Assembly: GCF_017614965.1 (NCBI RefSeq)
Contig: NZ_WVUG01000004.1
Coordinates: 1 to 64,000, forward strand
Source: Streptomyces griseorubiginosus
GTDB taxonomy: Bacteria; Actinomycetota; Actinomycetes; Streptomycetales; Streptomycetaceae
DNA length: 64,000 bases
Reading direction: 5' to 3'
Shown one piece after another: positions 61,246 through 64,000 of the stretch (its first letter is position 1; every line of letters starts with the position of its first letter). The notes under the pieces are model-generated. The model saw nothing but the letters and a program-made list of their open reading frames with translations, did not search any database and was not told the origin of the DNA. The position numbers and the translations under genes were made by a program.

Positions 61246-62484
61246 CTAGACGGCGCTCCCCGCCTTCCACCGGTCCCACGACAGGTTCCAGCCGTTGAGA
61301 CCGTTGGCCGGATCCACCGTCCGCTCGCCGGAGTTCCTGACGATGACGACGTCCCCGAGCATTGAGCTCTTGTAGAACTTGTAGCCGTCCACGTCGGGGT
61401 CGTTCGCGCCCTTCGCGTCGTGCAGACCGACGCAGCCGTGACTGGTGTTCTCGTGGCCGAACACCGAGGTGGACGCCCAGTAGTTGCCGTGCACGAAGGT
61501 GCCCGAGGTGGTCAGGCGCTGGGCGTGCGGCACGTCCGGGATGTCGTACTCGTCGCCGAGGCCGACCGTGGAGGACTCCATCCGGGTCTGCTGGAACCGC
61601 TCGCTGATCACCATGATCCCGGACCAGGTGGTGTGCCGGGCGTCGCCGCCGGAGACCGGGTAGGTGGCGATGGTCTCCCCGTCCCGCTCGACCACCATCT
61701 CCTTGCCCGCCAGGTCGACGGTGCTGATCTGGGCGCGGCCGATGTGGAAGGTGACGTCCTTGTGCTGGACGCCGTAGACGCCCTCGGTGCCCTGGACGTC
61801 CTTCAGACGCAGGCTGAGGGTGATCTTCGTGCCGGACGCCCAGTACGTCTCGGGCCGGAAGTCCAGCCGGGTGTCGCTGAACCAGTGGCCGACGACCTCG
61901 ACGGCGGGCTCGGCGGTGACGGTGATGGCCTTCTGCACGGCCGCCCTGTCCTTCACGGCGTGCGTGAAGTTGATCGACACGGGCATGCCGACGCCGGAGG
62001 TCGAGTCCGCCTCGGGCGTGAAGTAGCCGACGAAGGTCTCGCCGGGCGACTTGGTGGTGAAGGTCGCGGTCCGCGCCGAGCTGCCCTCCGGGGTGGCGGT
62101 CACCGTGTACTTCGTGCCCGAGTAAGGGTTTCTCGCCGACGTCCACCGGGTCCTGGCCGCGTTGAACGAACCGGCCAGCGTCGAGCCGTCGTTGCCGGTG
62201 ACCTTGACCGACGCGAGCGTGCCGCCGGTCACGGTGACCTCGACCGGGTTCGCGAAGTCGGCCTTCCTGGTGCCGTCGGCGGGGGTGACCGAGACCACCG
62301 GCCTCCTCGCCGCCGCCTTCGCGGACGCGGCGGGCGTGGCCGTGTCCTCGGAGGCGCCCGCCGAACCGCTGCACCCGCTCAGTACGGCGGCGGCCGGTAC
62401 GACGCCGAGCGCGCCGAGCACACCGCGCCGGGACCACCTCCCCGACCGCTGCGAGGACCGGTTCGATATGTGCGAGACGCCCAC
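61246..62484 (-). CDS. L,D-transpeptidase lipoprotein with Ig-like domains
   Basis: This 412-residue exported protein has a Tat-type lipoprotein signal (WSRRGVLGALGVVPAAAVLSGC, lipidated Cys38). Two Ig-like domains follow (about 70-245, VVSVTPADGTRKADFANPVEVTVTGG and YFTPEADSTSGVGMPVSINF). The YkuD catalytic domain (about 255-370) has HGN and SHGCVGLH with Cys351 as nucleophile. This layout matches the actinobacterial Ldt enzymes that form 3-3 peptidoglycan cross-links outside the membrane. GTG 62484 has AGGAAGG six bases upstream; an eight-codon longer start at 62508 is less likely. Confidence 0.92.
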   Translation of the reverse strand: MGVSHISNRSSQRSGRWSRRGVLGALGVVPAAAVLSGCSGSAGASEDTATPAASAKAAARRPVVSVTPADGTRKADFANPVEVTVTGGTLASVKVTGNDGSTLAGSFNAARTRWTSARNPYSGTKYTVTATPEGSSARTATFTTKSPGETFVGYFTPEADSTSGVGMPVSINFTHAVKDRAAVQKAITVTAEPAVEVVGHWFSDTRLDFRPETYWASGTKITLSLRLKDVQGTEGVYGVQHKDVTFHIGRAQISTVDLAGKEMVVERDGETIATYPVSGGDARHTTWSGIMVISERFQQTRMESSTVGLGDEYDIPDVPHAQRLTTSGTFVHGNYWASTSVFGHENTSHGCVGLHDAKGANDPDVDGYKFYKSSMLGDVVIVRNSGERTVDPANGLNGWNLSWDRWKAGSAV

Positions 62485-62610
62485 GGCAGGCCTTCCTGGG
62501 ATTTCCACCTTGTCCGGATGGATCCTGCGCGGCGCGTATGTGCTGATCCTTTGAAAGGCCGGGCCGCTTCCTGAGATTCCGGTGAGGACTCCCCGGGGGC
62601 CCGGCCGTTC

Positions 62611-62642
62611 CGCTTCAGTGCCTTTCGGTTCAGTGCCTTTCG
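62611..62642. repeat. Two tandem copies of a 15-bp unit
   Basis: CTTCAGTGCCTTTCGG-like sequence recurs head to tail (CAGTGCCTTTCGGTT twice) immediately downstream of the MMPL stop codon. Its role is unknown; it may be replication slippage in the 3' region. Confidence 0.6.
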
Positions 62643-62644
62643 GT

Positions 62645-64000
62645 TCAGCGGCTCGCCAGCTCGACCGGCTCCGCTGCCTCCTCGCTCACCCCGAACCGCT
62701 CGTGCGCCCGCCGCAGCGGCCTCGGCGCCCACCACGCCCGCCGCCCCAGCAGCGCCATCGTCGCCGGGACCAGCAGCATCCGTACGACCGTCGCGTCGAT
62801 CAGCACCGCGAGGGTCAGTCCGAGGCCGATCTGCAGGATCGGGGAGAAGCCGCCGGTCATGAAGGCGCCGAAGACGACGGCCAGCAGCAGCGCGGCGCAG
62901 GTCACCACGCGCCCGGAGCGGCGCAGACCGGTCACCACGGCCTCCTGGTCGTCCCCGGTCAGCCGGCGCGCCTCGCGCATCCGGGCCAGGATGAACAGCT
63001 CGTAGTCCATGGCCAGTCCGAAGGCGATGGCCACGATCAGCGGTGGCGCGGTCAGACTCAGGGCACCCAGGCCCTCGGCGCCCAGCGCGCCGGCCAGATG
63101 ACCGTCCTGGAAGACCCACACCACCACACCGAGCGCGGCGCCCAGGCTGAGCAGCGTGGTCAGGATCGTGCGCAGCGGGATCAGCACCGAGCCCGTGAAG
63201 GCGAACAGCAGCGCGAAGATGCCCACGAGCACGGTCAGGGCGGCCCAGGGCGCCCGGTCGGCGAGCATCGCGCGGAAGTCCACGAGCCGGGCGGCCTGCC
63301 CGGTGACCTGCACGGGCTGCGAGCCGCGCAGCTCCCGCACACGATGCACCAGACCGGTCGCCGCCGCGCCGTCGACCCGGCCGGAGGGCTGCAACTGCAC
63401 GACCCTCACCCCGCCGGGCAGCGCACGGACCTCGGCGGCCTGGGAGAGGGCGCGGATCCGGTCGGCGGTCACCGCGTCGGTGCCGGGCTTCAGGACGACC
63501 GTGACCGGCGAGACGCCCGTACCGGGCGCGAAGTGGGCGCCGACGGTGTCGTACAACTGCCGTGCCTCGGTGCTCGACGGGAGCTGGGTGGCGTCCCCGA
63601 TCTCGATCCGCATGCCGGTGACGGGCAGGGCGAGGACCAGCAGGGCCGGTACGACGGCTGCGAGCACGGCGATCCGGCGGCGGGCGGCGAAGCGCGCGAG
63701 GCGGGCGAAGAAGCGGCCCTCCTCGCCCTCCGGCCGGGCCTTCGCGGGGGCGATCCGCGCGCCGAACCGCGTCAGCAGCGCGGGCAGCAGCGTCACCGCG
63801 GCCAGCATGTCGACGACCACGACCGCCGCCACCGCGAGGCCCATGCTGCGCAGGAACACGCTCGGGAAGACCAGCAGTCCGGTGAGGCTGACGGCGACGG
63901 TGAGTCCGGAGAACAGCACGGTCCGCCCGGCCGCCGCGACCGTACGGTGCACGGCCTCGACCACGTCCTCGGTGTGCCGGCGTTCCTCGCGGAAGCGGAC
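62645..64000 (-). CDS. MMPL/RND-family transporter, C-terminal part (runs off the window)
   Basis: The last 451 codons of an RND-superfamily MMPL transporter are present. They include the end of the first helix bundle (TVLFSGLTVAVSLTGLLVFPS), a large extracytoplasmic loop (about 115-230 of the visible part, GTGVSPVTVVLKPGTDAVTADRI) and the second bundle with LIVAIAFGLAMDYELFILARMREARR, the proton-relay type helix. The open frame continues past base 64000 as SRFREERRHTEDV-like sequence, so the N-terminus is missing. Members export lipids, glycolipids or drugs with proton motive force. Substrate unknown. Confidence 0.9.
   Translation of the reverse strand, partial: VRFREERRHTEDVVEAVHRTVAAAGRTVLFSGLTVAVSLTGLLVFPSVFLRSMGLAVAAVVVVDMLAAVTLLPALLTRFGARIAPAKARPEGEEGRFFARLARFAARRRIAVLAAVVPALLVLALPVTGMRIEIGDATQLPSSTEARQLYDTVGAHFAPGTGVSPVTVVLKPGTDAVTADRIRALSQAAEVRALPGGVRVVQLQPSGRVDGAAATGLVHRVRELRGSQPVQVTGQAARLVDFRAMLADRAPWAALTVLVGIFALLFAFTGSVLIPLRTILTTLLSLGAALGVVVWVFQDGHLAGALGAEGLGALSLTAPPLIVAIAFGLAMDYELFILARMREARRLTGDDQEAVVTGLRRSGRVVTCAALLLAVVFGAFMTGGFSPILQIGLGLTLAVLIDATVVRMLLVPATMALLGRRAWWAPRPLRRAHERFGVSEEAAEPVELASR

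Overview
This is high-GC (about 70 percent) actinobacterial chromosome, almost certainly Streptomyces. The evidence is the codon bias, the GTG/ATG starts with GGAGG-type ribosome sites, many ATGA/GTGA overlaps, Tat-exported enzymes, SCO5389-family and Spo0M-like proteins, and gene order that matches, from memory, parts of the S. coelicolor SCO658x and SCO664x-666x regions. No insertion sequence, CRISPR array, integrase or replication origin was seen. There are two decayed gene remnants, one apparent frameshift and one large minisatellite.

Layout. 1-2.6 kb: tail of an upstream gene, an EboF-like phosphodiesterase and a Tat-exported TIM-barrel protein. 2.7-14.4 kb: an organic-acid/CoA module. 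It has two OFA-family (oxalate/formate) transporters, an ADP-forming acyl-CoA ligase, a formyl-CoA transferase (class III) and a ThDP decarboxylase, divergent from a second sucCD pair and an aldehyde dehydrogenase. A palindromic operator lies in the shared promoter. 14.6-23.4 kb: tRNA-Leu(GAG), two DUF21-CBS membrane proteins, TerB, a Spo0M-like protein with a His-Gly repeat, an EF-G paralogue and an exported beta-helix protein. 23.6-28.1 kb: a sugar ABC importer (lipoprotein, two permeases) with a GH1 beta-glucosidase. The first permease is frameshifted in its first codons.

28.3-33.8 kb: a CooC/ParA-like ATPase and an SCO5389-family protein, divergent from a GNAT, a family-5 binding protein and a fused double permease, across a Zur-type box. 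The transporter ATPases are missing and a fragment of an MFS gene follows. 34.0-34.5 kb: 25 tandem units of about 20 bp.

34.5-41.9 kb: the most interesting part. A CDP-alcohol phosphatidyltransferase is divergent from a tightly coupled set: a non-zinc MDR dehydrogenase, a 6-pyruvoyltetrahydropterin-synthase-like T-fold protein lacking its catalytic residues, a GT4 glycosyltransferase, a methyltransferase and a multi-pass membrane protein. Next to it are a creatininase-family amidohydrolase and a GTP cyclohydrolase II carrying the Met120 variant that, in the S. coelicolor homologue, stops at the formylated pyrimidine. Together these look like an uncharacterised pathway from GTP to a modified, glycosylated, possibly membrane-linked pyrimidine or pterin.

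41.9-49.6 kb: a FAD oxidase with two saccharopine dehydrogenases (lysine/pipecolate metabolism), a serine hydrolase, an F420/PPOX protein, a VOC protein, a dehydroshikimate-dehydratase-like pseudogene and a membrane beta-helix protein. 49.7-58.6 kb: a complete pentose-phosphate operon, tkt-tal-zwf-opcA-pgi-gnd plus a histidine phosphatase, starting at a palindromic operator shared with a divergent AraC regulator. 59.7-64 kb: a GH16-CBM6 beta-1,3-glucanase under a LacI-type palindrome, an L,D-transpeptidase and the C-terminal part of an MMPL transporter that runs off the window.
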